DNA of 32,051 bases from Azolla pinnata (taxonomy: Eukaryota; Streptophyta; Polypodiopsida; Salviniales; Salviniaceae), in assembly GCA_037176905.1 (NCBI GenBank), contig JBBBWG010003070.1, forward strand, positions 1-32,051. Reading direction: 5' to 3'. Position 1 is the first letter of the stretch; every line of letters starts with the position of its first letter. Of this stretch, positions 1-8,855 are shown piece after piece. A program made the position numbers and the translations under genes. The notes under the pieces were generated by a model. It saw only the letters and a list, made by a program, of their open reading frames with translations, was not told where the DNA came from and made no database searches.

Positions 1-50
1 ATTTGCGTTGACTTGCTGTAGATCTCATTAAATTAGTATTAACAATTCGA

Positions 51-52
<2 letters not shown>

Positions 53-89
<37 letters not shown>
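53..89. repeat. (AT)n microsatellite
   Basis: An uninterrupted run of about 18 AT dinucleotides. It lies just past the 3' end of the minus-strand DMP gene, so it is probably in or near that gene's 3' flank. It directly abuts a (GT)n tract, making a compound microsatellite that is likely to vary in length. Confidence 0.97.
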
Positions 90-125
<36 letters not shown>

Positions 126-132
126 GTGTGTG
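90..132. repeat. (GT)n microsatellite
   Basis: About 21 GT dinucleotides with one C interruption (position 121), contiguous with the preceding (AT)n tract. Alternating purine-pyrimidine DNA of this kind can adopt Z-form. No coding function is apparent; open frames running through it are artefacts of the repeat. Confidence 0.97.
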
Positions 133-179
133 AACCAATAACCTACAGGATGTATATATGTATTCGATGAGGAGGAGAA

Positions 180-977
180 TCAGGTGCGGGGTGGTGTAGT
201 GGGCGGTACTGCACCAGGCGGCGGCGGCGGCATGTGGAAGGCGTGGCGGCGGGAGGGGAAGAGGAGGAGGAGCGAGCTGCAGAGGAAGGCGATGCAGATG
301 GGCAGCGCAGACTGGAGCTGGGGGGGCATGGATGGGTATCTGAAGCAGGCCTTGACGTCCTGGTTGAAGAGGGCGGAGGCGGCGAAGACGAGCAGGGAGA
401 GCAGAGCATGGATCCAGTCGGAGGGGCGGAGGGCGTATTGGGAGGCGGAGGCGGCGGCGGCGGCGGCGACGGCAGGCGGGGCGGCGCCGTCGGGCAGGAG
501 CCAGAGGCCGCGGCGGGTGACCAGGCCATAGTAGCTGTTGGCGGCGCTGGAGGGAGGAGGAGTGTAGGTGTCGGTGAAGCCGGAGATGAGGGAGCAGGCG
601 AGCGCGCAGAGGAGGAGGAGGGCGAGGGTGAGCCACCTGTCGGGCGCGCCGGCGGGGCAGCTGCCGTTGCTGGTGACGAGGGGCAGCAGGAACTGGAAGA
701 CGAGGGCGGTGCCCGTCGGCAGGCTGCTGTTGAGCTGGCCCATGCCTCTCATCGCACTCTGCGCTGCCACAGCCACCGGCCACGTACTGCCGCCGCCGCC
801 CTTCTCCATCCTCGCCTTCGCCTGCTGCACCTTCTCCTCCTGCTCCACCATCCTCGCCTTCGCCTTGCCCGCCTCCTCCATCAATCGAACCTCCAACCAA
901 CAATCACACTGTTTTTGTTGTTTTTTTATGCCCCCCCCCCCTTCGTTTAGACTTGGATTCCAAGCCACTCCATCCAT
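180..977 (-). CDS. DMP (DUF679) membrane protein
   Basis: A 265-residue single-exon protein of the DMP/DUF679 family, small plant proteins with about four membrane spans that act in endomembrane or plasma membrane remodelling; some members function in gamete fusion. The family core runs from about residue 79 to 250. It shows LPTGTALVFQFLLP, a first hydrophobic span, a second around LTLALLLLCALACSLISGFTD, the YYGLVTRRGLWL block, then DWIHALLSLLVFAASALFNQ and CFRYP, and a last span ending in FPSRRHAF. Each block has the family order and spacing. A poly-Ala/Ser insertion sits between spans two and three. The N-terminus (about 60 residues) is Lys/Glu-rich and probably cytosolic. The first ATG is preceded by an in-frame TAA, but a second ATG (residue 32, at position 884) gives a more typical 234-residue protein and avoids a G11 homopolymer. 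The gene is very GC-rich. Family call firm, exact start uncertain. Confidence 0.88.
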   Translation of the reverse strand: MDGVAWNPSLNEGGGGIKKQQKQCDCWLEVRLMEEAGKAKARMVEQEEKVQQAKARMEKGGGGSTWPVAVAAQSAMRGMGQLNSSLPTGTALVFQFLLPLVTSNGSCPAGAPDRWLTLALLLLCALACSLISGFTDTYTPPPSSAANSYYGLVTRRGLWLLPDGAAPPAVAAAAAASASQYALRPSDWIHALLSLLVFAASALFNQDVKACFRYPSMPPQLQSALPICIAFLCSSLLLLFPSRRHAFHMPPPPPGAVPPTTPPRT

Positions 978-2424
978 ACTCCTAGCTTACCTCGCCCCTT
1001 TGCCCAACCAATCGTGGCCCTAGCTTAATGCTCAAGTGGGTGCCTCGGGTAGGCACATTCTGAGGAGCGGTTTCCGATTAATTACGATTAGGGTTGGTAA
1101 TCCATCCTCTGGGCTCATCTTGCCGATCAGCGAGCAAAAAAGGGTTCTTCTTCGACCTCTCCGTTGTGGTGCAGTGCAAGTGCCACTACCCAAATCGAGG
1201 AGTGTCTTTTCTCCTCCTCTGTTGTCATCGTCGGCAAGGGATTCCCTTGAGAGCTCGAAGCACGAGTGGTGATATCAGCTCGAGCATGATGGAGTAGTTG
1301 TTCAAAGTTTGAATGTTGCTAGATCGATCGATAGATAGATAGCATGAAGGTAACTAGGTAGCTGGTTTTGAAAAAACCCATTATACTTTAATGGGCAGTC
1401 ATCGCTCCATGCATGAGGTTTTTGTGGGGAAAAGCTTCTGCCGTCCCCAATCGTAGGAGGAAAAATGGATTGGAGAACACTATTCCATGGCTTCATACGG
1501 AATCCATCAAAACCTTGGATGGATAAGTCGGCGTGTTGATCGATCGATTTACCCCACTTGTGTTCTACATAAACACCCATCCCGACAACAACTCTGTAAT
1601 CACCCGATAAAACACACGTTTGCGTTGCGAGCGTAAACGTAGGAGATTATAAACTCGTAGGACATTTATCTAACTGCACCATAATCGATTCTTGATGAGC
1701 ATCTTTGGCATAATCCATGACCATTTCAACATTTAGCACATTGTGCAATATATTTCATGAAAACCCATATTGTGCGTACCGGATACATCAAACAATTTTT
1801 CTCCTTCACCCCGGTACCGCCTGCGCAGACCGAGCGGGAGGAGAAACCATGGTAGCTTTCAGGGATCGCGTCTCCGCCTCCTCCTCTTCCTGCCTGGAGA
1901 TTTCGTACCTATGTCTAGACGTACAGACTCCGTCTCATCGTGTAAGTTGCTCTTCTGCATATCATCCTCACTACGTCTCCCTCTTGTTCCGGCGTCTCAG
2001 TCTGTGCTGAGAAATCAGATCGTGCATTATTTCTGCACATTGCGTTTTACCTGTTTGATCGGGGCTAGAATCCACATTTCTTCTGTGTAGCAAGTCGTCT
2101 CTCTCTCCCTTGGATGCCTCAAAGTGTCCAAGAAGCGACCGCAATACCAAAATATCCTAGTTTTTTGTTTTACCTCTTCCTGGTAGATTGAATGAAAAAG
2201 GAGCGCTTTCTGCAGAGAAACCATCGAAATCAGTGTAGAATTAGGACCAGCACAAATGTCATTGCGTTGAAAGGACATGTGAATCATGTGGAAGAGCTCT
2301 AGAATCATGCATTTGTTTGTTTGCTCAGTGCGGGACATGATCTCTCGTTCCCTTTCACCAGTGTAGCATAGTCGGCTGAAATGTTCCAAAAGCGTTCCGG
2401 GATACTGTGGATTTTGGTCTACAT
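978..2424. other. Intergenic region between DMP and PPR1
   Basis: This is the shared upstream region of the divergent DMP (-) and PPR1 (+) genes. It holds a short GATC/GATA repeat (about 1322-1342). A GC-rich patch (1805-1940) is followed by a GTAAGT-like donor at 1942, and a pyrimidine-rich stretch ends in CAG at 2328; these could bound an intron in the PPR1 5' leader. I see no ORF here with recognisable protein similarity. Confidence 0.5.
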
Positions 2425-2428
2425 ATGA
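2381..2428 (+). promoter_or_regulatory. Possible uORF overlapping the PPR1 start (ATGA)
   Basis: A 15-codon reading frame starts at ATG 2381. It ends in a TGA that overlaps the PPR1 start codon in the sequence ATGA (2425-2428). If the mRNA leader includes it, scanning ribosomes would translate it first and terminate exactly at the main start. Whether it is in the transcript is not visible from sequence alone. Confidence 0.35.
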
Positions 2429-4416
2429 GCAAAGATAATGTCCGAAGCATTTTGATTTTGTTGAAAACTTGCACCAAAAATAGGGATCTGCGCAATGGTA
2501 GCAGAGTGCACGAGGATATCCGTAAGAAGGGATTGCTCGAGAAGAGCCTTTCCATCGGCACAGCCTTAGTGCATATGTATGCTAAATGTGGTGATCTTTG
2601 GAAGGCTCGCCTCGTGTTCAATGAACTTCCAGTGCAGAATGTGGTCTCATGGACGGCCCTAATCGGGGGTTATGCCCATTATGGGCGTGGAGAAGAAGCT
2701 CTTTCTTGCGTCGAGCAGATGCAGCTGAAAGGTTTGTCACCCGATGCACTTACCTATACTTGCCTCTTGAAAGCTTGTAGTAATGCCGGAGCGGCTCAGA
2801 AGGGGAGTAAAATTCATGCCGAAATTGTAAAGCATGGGATGTTGGGCAGTGACATTGTGCTTGGCACCGCGTTGGTGGACATGTATGCGAAATGTAATGC
2901 ACTTTCAAAGGCACAGCAAGTGTTCGACGAACTTCCTGCCCAAAACACTATAACATGGAATGCATTGATTTCAGGATATTGCCAGCAAGGCCGGTGCGAA
3001 GAAGCATTAAGTTGCTTCCAGAGAATGCGATGCTACGGCTTTTCTCCCGATTCACTCACGTTCTCCTGTGTCCTGAAGGCTTGTGGCTATCTTGGAGCAG
3101 TGGATATGGGCCGAAAAATCCACGAAGAGATCCTTAGGGAAGGACTCCTTACGAATAACAATATGCTCGGAAATGCACTGGTGGATATGTATGCAAAATG
3201 TGGGGACCTTGTAAAGGCACAGTGTGTGTTTGATGATCTCACTCTCGGGGATGTAATAGGCTTTACTTCATTGATCGCTGGGTATGACCATCATGGACAT
3301 GGCGAAGAAGCTCTCAAATGCTTCAGACAGATGCGAAACGAGGGTCTCTCTGCTGATGCAATGAGCTTAGCATGTATTTTGGGAGTATGCGGCAGCATCT
3401 GTGCAACTGAGGTGGGCAAAGAGATTCATGCTGAGATTGCCAAAGGAGAAACGTTGGTGCATGATACCGTCCTCGGAAATGCATTAGTGGACATGTATGC
3501 CAAGTGTGGCACGCTGGCAATGGCACAGCAAGTGTTTGATGAGATATCGGTTCGAGACATAATCTCATGGACGGCTCTGATTTCAGGCTACGAAAAGCAT
3601 GGGCATGCTGAGAAGACACTGAGCTGTTTCCAAAGAATGCAACTCGAAGGTCTCTACCCGAATTCGGTCACGTTTTGTTGCTTATTGCAAGCCTGTGGAA
3701 GCTTAGGTGCAATCGAGAAAGGTAAGGAACTACATACTGAGCTTGTAAGAGAGGGACTTCTGGGAGAAGATAGTATGGTTGGCCACGCATTAGTGGACAT
3801 GTATGCCAAATGTGGAGATATCGTAAAGGCAGAAGAAGTGTTTTATGAGCTTCCTGTTCGGGGTGTCGTTGCTTGGACCACATTGATTGCTGGATATTCT
3901 CATCTAGGAATGTATGAGGCTGTTTTTAGCTCCTTGAATGAAATGGTGGGAGAAGGTATCGAACCGAATGCGATCACGTTCCTCATTGTTCTTAGTGCAT
4001 GCAGCTCCTCTGGTTTAGTGGACGAAGGCCAAATGTGCTTCGAGGCCATGACAACTGCCTATGGCATTGCTCCTACTGTACAGCATTATACGTGCATGAT
4101 AGATCTATTTGGACGAGGAGGGCACTTTGACAAGGCAGTTTCGATGGTTGGGAAGATGCCCTCGGCTGATTACCTTCCTGCGTGGCTAGCATTATTGGGT
4201 GCCTGTCAAAAGTGGGGAAAATTGATGGTCGGAAAGTTGGCTTTCGAGCATGCTGTCAGATTGGACGGGAAGTGCGCTGTGGCTTACGACTTAATGAGTA
4301 GTATTTATTTAGATGCCGGTATGCAAGAGAACGTGGCTATGGTTGAAGGTATGAGGAAGGAAAACAATGCCGGGGTGGGCGGGAATCCTAGATTTCTAAT
4401 GCTAATGCAAGAATGA
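2425..4416 (+). CDS. PLS-class pentatricopeptide repeat protein (PPR1)
   Basis: An intronless gene for about 663 residues, starting at the first in-frame ATG after a TGA at 2377. An upstream GTG (2407) is in frame but is not a plausible plant start. It carries five P-L-S triplets of about 100 residues, recognisable from five ALVDMYAKCG-type helices and VVSWTALIGGY-type S motifs. The C-terminus (about residues 586-663) is E-like: ALLGACQKWGK, LAFEHAVRLD, then AYDLMSSIYLDAGM. There is no DYW deaminase domain. Proteins of this class bind specific RNA sites in plastids or mitochondria, one repeat per base; without DYW it would need a partner for editing. I see no clear targeting peptide at the N-terminus. 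It is the only one of the window's five PPR genes whose E-like region reads through, and it is a close paralogue of PPR2, 3 and 5. Confidence 0.9.
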   Translation: MSKDNVRSILILLKTCTKNRDLRNGSRVHEDIRKKGLLEKSLSIGTALVHMYAKCGDLWKARLVFNELPVQNVVSWTALIGGYAHYGRGEEALSCVEQMQLKGLSPDALTYTCLLKACSNAGAAQKGSKIHAEIVKHGMLGSDIVLGTALVDMYAKCNALSKAQQVFDELPAQNTITWNALISGYCQQGRCEEALSCFQRMRCYGFSPDSLTFSCVLKACGYLGAVDMGRKIHEEILREGLLTNNNMLGNALVDMYAKCGDLVKAQCVFDDLTLGDVIGFTSLIAGYDHHGHGEEALKCFRQMRNEGLSADAMSLACILGVCGSICATEVGKEIHAEIAKGETLVHDTVLGNALVDMYAKCGTLAMAQQVFDEISVRDIISWTALISGYEKHGHAEKTLSCFQRMQLEGLYPNSVTFCCLLQACGSLGAIEKGKELHTELVREGLLGEDSMVGHALVDMYAKCGDIVKAEEVFYELPVRGVVAWTTLIAGYSHLGMYEAVFSSLNEMVGEGIEPNAITFLIVLSACSSSGLVDEGQMCFEAMTTAYGIAPTVQHYTCMIDLFGRGGHFDKAVSMVGKMPSADYLPAWLALLGACQKWGKLMVGKLAFEHAVRLDGKCAVAYDLMSSIYLDAGMQENVAMVEGMRKENNAGVGGNPRFLMLMQE

Positions 4417-5779
4417 CAACTCAGATCAAAACCCGACACAATTCTGGAAGCAAAAATTGAGTATCGCAGCAATGTTAGTTTGTTGTAAATATCACCCACA
4501 ACATTGTTCTGTGTCACATCCAGCCAATGTATGCATACAACCACCAAAGTACACGCTAATGTGTCATTGCAGGACTTTGTACCATAAGTTTGCTTCACGC
4601 ATACTTTGAACATGCATGAACTTTTGTTTATTGTGTGCGGTCATCAGAAATCGGATTAACCATGTCCCTTCAACTCTGAGGTCTAGCTAATTCCTTGCAT
4701 CATCTGTGTGGCCTAATGTATGCAATAAGGCACCTCTTGCCCAAGAATGGACTTACTCCTTTGCAACAACAAGGCCATCTATAACAGTGCTTGTTCAAAT
4801 GCAGAGCGCTTTTGCCAAAGATCTTGAAGGGACGTTAGAAAGCAGTCAGCAATGAAGAGAACAATCGAGGTAAAACAGTTGTAGCAATCATTTGGTCTCT
4901 CTTATTAAACATCTGGAGATCTTGATCGCGATGCGGTTGATTCTTCATCCATTTTGTGTAGTTAGAAGCGATTCGTTGTGACAAGCGAGAATATACATCA
5001 TGAATGATCGAGCCCCGGAAATCCAGTAATTAGGGTTAGGGTTAGAGTGCTTGATGGCATATCGAGGCTGACCAAATTTGGGAACGAAATGGCAATTTTA
5101 TAATGAAGTCCGACCATTGGATAGCTAATGAGGCAATTAAGGCCTCCTTATAGGTGTGACAAACTGTCTGCCAGCGACAAGATGAAGATGAGGAGGTCGG
5201 CTAAAATAAGGAATCAAGAGGATTATATTTTGTCTAAAGGTAAGGTTTTGTATCCTCCGATCGTTCCGAAGGAGCTTCGATTGTATGAAATCATAATTCA
5301 TTTTTAATATTGATTTAATACATTTCTTAAAGATTTTGAATATTCTAACATTCAATTGTGTCCGGGGTCAAAAAAAATGGCCGCCGGAATGAACGCGCAT
5401 GTTTTGTGCGCGCGCAGTCCGCTTCCCGCCGGGAAAAGCTGACCGGGCGGGAGTATCGCGATGATAATAAATATCTTCTACCTCAATATCCTTTGTTTCA
5501 CAAAATAAACAGAAGCAGGAGGAGGAGGAGGAGGCGGAGGAGGAAGAAGAAGTCTGAAGCAGGAGGAGGCGGAGAGCAAACGCAGACGCAGAAGAAGAAG
5601 AAAGGAACGGCAGCAGACGCAGATCAAGCAGCAGCAGACGCCGAAGAAGAGGAGAAGGAAAGCTTCCGCATCACACCAGCTTCTTCTTCTTCGTCTTCAA
5701 GCATTGCCGCACCACAATCGACCGACCGAGCGACCGACCAACGCATTGACGAAGGTGTCCTCCGTCTATAGCTAGAGCG
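4417..5779. other. Intergenic region and glucanase leader
   Basis: The first kilobase has no convincing ORF. It holds a short telomere-like tract (TTAGGG twice plus TTAG, 5030-5045). From about 5515 the sequence becomes a purine-rich GGA/GAA leader with later TTCTTC and CGAC repeats, typical of a plant 5' UTR, which runs to the glucanase start. An open frame through this leader (5358-5771) begins with GTG and is low-complexity Arg/Lys/Glu, so I take it as noncoding. Confidence 0.6.
5464..5473 (+). promoter_or_regulatory. Possible TATA element of the glucanase gene
   Basis: An AT-rich ATAATAAATA element lies about 50 nt before the purine-rich leader starts and about 310 nt before the glucanase ATG. 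It is the best TATA-like candidate here, but the call rests only on composition and position. Confidence 0.25.
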
Positions 5780-7396
5780 ATGAGGATGAAGCCGGATCCG
5801 CGGATGCAGAATCTGCAGCAGAAGAGGGTGATCCCCAGGGCCGCAGGCGCGCTGGCAACCCTACTCCTGGCGGCGCTGCTGTGGAGCGGCCAAGAGCAGC
5901 AGGAGGCGGCGGCATACGAGGTGGGCGTGAACTGGGGCACGCAGGCGTCGCGGCCGCTGCCGCCCAAGATCGTCGTGCGCCTCCTGCAGAGCAACAACGT
6001 GACGCGCGTGAAGCTGTTCGACTCGGACGCCAGCACGCTGTCGGCGCTGGCCGGCACCCGGATCCAGGTGATGGTGGCCATCCCCAACAAGCAGCTGCAG
6101 AGCGTGGCCAGCAGCGCCAGCGCGACGGCGGCGTGGGTGAAGGACAACGTGGCGCGCTACCTGTTCCAGGGCGGGGTCAACATCACGCACGTGGCGGTGG
6201 GCAACGAGCCCTTCCTGGCCGCCTACAACGGGAGCTACGTCAACCTCACCTTCCCGGCGCTGCAGAACGTCCAGAACGCGCTCAACAGCGCGGGCCTGGG
6301 CGGCAGCATCAAGGCCACGGTGCCCATGAACGCCGACGTGCTGACGGCGTCGGCGCTGCCGTCGCAGGGCGCGTTCGTGAACGCGACGGCGCAGGCCATG
6401 GCCCAGATCCTGGACCTCCTCAACCGCAACGGATGCCCGTTCACCGTCAACATCTACCCGTTCATCAGCCTGTACAGCGACCCCAACTTCCCGCAGAACT
6501 ACCTCTACTTCGACAGCAGCGCGGTGCAGATCCAGGACGGGGCGTACGCGTACACCAACGCGTTCGACGGCACGTTCGACACGCTGGTGGCGGCGCTGGC
6601 GGCGGCGGGCTACCCCGGGATGCCCATCATACTGGGCGAGATCGGGTGGCCGACGGACGGGCACGCGGCGGCCACGCCGGCCAACGCGCAGCGCTTCGTG
6701 CAGGGCTTCGTGAACCACGTGCGGGGGGACGGCGGCACGCCGCGCCGCCGCGGCCAGCCCGTCGTCTTCTACCTCTTCGGCCTGCTGGACGAGGACCAGA
6801 AGAGCATCGACCCGGGGAACTTCGAGCGGCATTGGGGCGTGTTCGCGTACGACGGCACCGCCAAGTACGCGCTCGCCCTCAACGGGAGCAGCAGCAGCTC
6901 CAGCTCGAGCTCGAAGCCGCCGCAATTGCTGGTGAACGCGACGGGGGTGCAGTACCTGCCGCGCCGCTGGTGCGTCGCCTCCAACGGCACCGACGTGGCC
7001 TCGTTGGCCGAGTCCATATCCTACGCTTGCACCTACGCCGATTGCACCGAGCTCGGCAACGGCGCGTCGTGCAACGGCCTCCTCGACGCCCGCGGCAACG
7101 CGTCCTTCGCCTTCAATCAGTACTTCCAGCTCATGGGCCAGGCGGCGTCCGCCTGCATGTTCGGCCCCTCGGGCACCGGCTCGTCCATCACGACCACCGA
7201 CCCGTCTATCGGCACCTGCAAATTCCTGGTTCAGATCGACACTCAAAGCAGTGCAGCAGCAGCAGCATCAGGCCGCCATGCTTCTTCCTCCTCGCTGCTC
7301 AGTATCGTCGGCATCGTCGTCATCGCTACTACTACGTTCCTGCTCTTGCTGCCGCCTCCGCCTCCGGCCCTCGCTTCTCGACGACTTCTGCAATAA
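5780..7396 (+). CDS. GPI-anchored glucan endo-1,3-beta-glucosidase (GH17 + X8/CBM43)
   Basis: A 538-residue single-exon enzyme that hydrolyses internal beta-1,3-glucan (callose) bonds at the cell surface, often at plasmodesmata. A signal peptide occupies about residues 20-45. The GH17 barrel runs from YEVGVNWGT (46-54) to about 368. The acid/base Glu143 lies in VAVGNEPF and the nucleophile Glu287 in ILGEIGWPTDG. A Ser-rich linker (370-378) joins an X8/CBM43 domain (about 397-482) with its six conserved cysteines at 398, 417, 422, 431, 459 and 480. The C-terminus has a small-residue region and a hydrophobic stretch (about 506-524), as in GPI-anchor signals. Domain order and block wording match the Arabidopsis glucan endo-1,3-beta-glucosidase 5/6 type. 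All catalytic residues are present, so it should be active. The start is the first ATG after the leader; Met3 and Met9 are alternatives. Third positions are overwhelmingly G or C, unlike the PPR genes. Confidence 0.96.
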   Translation: MRMKPDPRMQNLQQKRVIPRAAGALATLLLAALLWSGQEQQEAAAYEVGVNWGTQASRPLPPKIVVRLLQSNNVTRVKLFDSDASTLSALAGTRIQVMVAIPNKQLQSVASSASATAAWVKDNVARYLFQGGVNITHVAVGNEPFLAAYNGSYVNLTFPALQNVQNALNSAGLGGSIKATVPMNADVLTASALPSQGAFVNATAQAMAQILDLLNRNGCPFTVNIYPFISLYSDPNFPQNYLYFDSSAVQIQDGAYAYTNAFDGTFDTLVAALAAAGYPGMPIILGEIGWPTDGHAAATPANAQRFVQGFVNHVRGDGGTPRRRGQPVVFYLFGLLDEDQKSIDPGNFERHWGVFAYDGTAKYALALNGSSSSSSSSSKPPQLLVNATGVQYLPRRWCVASNGTDVASLAESISYACTYADCTELGNGASCNGLLDARGNASFAFNQYFQLMGQAASACMFGPSGTGSSITTTDPSIGTCKFLVQIDTQSSAAAAASGRHASSSSLLSIVGIVVIATTTFLLLLPPPPPALASRRLLQ

Positions 7397-8855
7397 AATC
7401 ATCTCCGCATTGTCCATTCCACGGATTCAACGCCCAAAGGCCATGATAATTAAAAATATATTCAAATATTCGTTGATCACTTCCATCTGTACAAGTCTGG
7501 ACTTTGATTGAAATTGATGCCTTCATTTCTGACGTTCTGTGCTCCCCCAATCTTAAAAGTCAAACCGAGTGCCAAATGTCAACACCTCTCTTCATCGAAA
7601 ATCCTGATGTTTCCCGTGTGCACCACCAATACTTCGGCCGGAGCATCAACAACATTCAAAACTGTATACGTGTTTTCTAAGGTGGAATTTGCCGCGGACC
7701 GTTGTTATTGGCCAGCGGCCAAGCGTAAAATCTGAACCTTGGACAAAGTCGGGGCAACAAAATGACCTAGCTTAATGATTAGGGCCGACATTTAAATGCG
7801 GGGGAGTCTTTTGTAATTTTTGTTGGCAAATGAAGATGTGATTATGCTCCGTCGATAATAATCATCTTGTCTGCAGCTCTTAGTTTGTTGTTAGTCTATC
7901 CGTAGCCTCATGTCCGTTAGCGTTGCCCTTACGGGGTTCTCAGCACCAGTTGACTTTGTCTTCACCAGCTTAGGAGAAAGAAAGAAAGTTCAAAGAAAGA
8001 AAGATCTATTACCGTCTTCTAAGACCCAAATTGGCACTATTAGACGCCTTGCTACTCCTCCCCCTGCACAACATCGGTGGGGGCACCCCTGTCCTTGTTA
8101 CCCAGATACCCCTTGGGCTCAGACCATCCTTAATCAGACACGTAAAATATATACTCTGCATTTTGGACTCGTGGGCACAAGATCATGCACGCACATATAA
8201 TATGCGCACCCAATGTCTCGCGAGATTCAGCTCTGCTCATAATTATGTATGCGGAAGTGTTTTTGTGAGTGTGTAGAGTGTGGGCGCTCGCCAACGGCTT
8301 AAGTGTTTTTTGGGTGGTGAAGTGGGGATAGATGGATTTGTGGACTAGTGGGTCTGATCGGTAGAACGGTTTCTGAATCCGGCTCGAGTAGACCCGGTGG
8401 CAAAATATTCCTCGCGACCCGTAACTACTTGCATTGTGGGGGATCAATATTCCATTCCATCCCCAAATCGTGGTCTTCTCGGAAGCGCTCATGCTATATA
8501 ACAACCACCTCCACTCTTTTTGCAGGCAGGTTTCAAGCGTTCTTTTATTTTTGGTGTAGAAAGTTGCGGAAAAGTATGTCAATATGTCTGTCGTCTACTC
8601 TTCCTGGATTCCCTTCCTTCCTTTGTTGGTTTGCCAACCCCACAGCAGAAGAGAGGGATTGAATAGCTCGGTGCAGGCAGGTTATGGGAGAACGATGATC
8701 GTCTACGACTATTCAATGGGAGCAGGGGGATCCTCCTATAGTTCAGCCGGCCGCACCATCTATATATCTTATGGAATCCTTGATCTGGGGTTCATCACAA
8801 GGAGTTGGTAGAATCCGTAGCTGCTGAATTGCCCAAACAATTGAGGGGGCTGATT
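7397..8855. other. Intergenic region, glucanase to receptor kinase
   Basis: The glucanase 3' flank begins with an AATAAA hexamer overlapping its stop codon (7392-7397), with further AT-rich sequence near 7447-7470. The rest is unremarkable. Short ORFs, for instance ATG at 8584, have no family features. TATA-like elements are at 8494-8501 and 8761-8767. A short ORF (8771-8827, 18 codons) precedes the receptor-kinase start and would be a uORF only if transcription begins upstream of it. Confidence 0.5.
8761..8767 (+). promoter_or_regulatory. Putative TATA box of the LRR receptor-kinase gene
   Basis: TATATAT lies 89 nt before the ATG at 8856, which suggests transcription starting near 8790-8800 and a leader of about 60 nt. 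A second TATA-like site (CTATATAA, 8494-8501) would give a much longer leader. Confidence 0.4.

Noticed and set aside
234..950. Plus-strand open frame opposite DMP
   Set aside because: It is a shadow of the DMP gene, Gly/Glu-rich without any motif.
1302..1580. 92-codon minus-strand open frame
   Set aside because: No family features, and it crosses the GATC/GATA repeat; it is probably chance in the DMP upstream region.
5358..5771. 137-codon open frame before the glucanase
   Set aside because: It starts with GTG and consists of purine-rich leader sequence read as Arg/Lys/Glu; it fits a 5' UTR better.
5861..7246. 461-codon open frame on the minus strand
   Set aside because: It is the antisense shadow of the GC-rich glucanase gene; the product is low-complexity Arg/Ala/Val/Gly with no family features, while the plus-strand frame has complete GH17 and X8 domains.
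5881..7446. 521-codon open frame on the plus strand
   Set aside because: It is an alternative frame of the same glucanase gene, Arg/Gly/Ala-rich, produced by high GC3.
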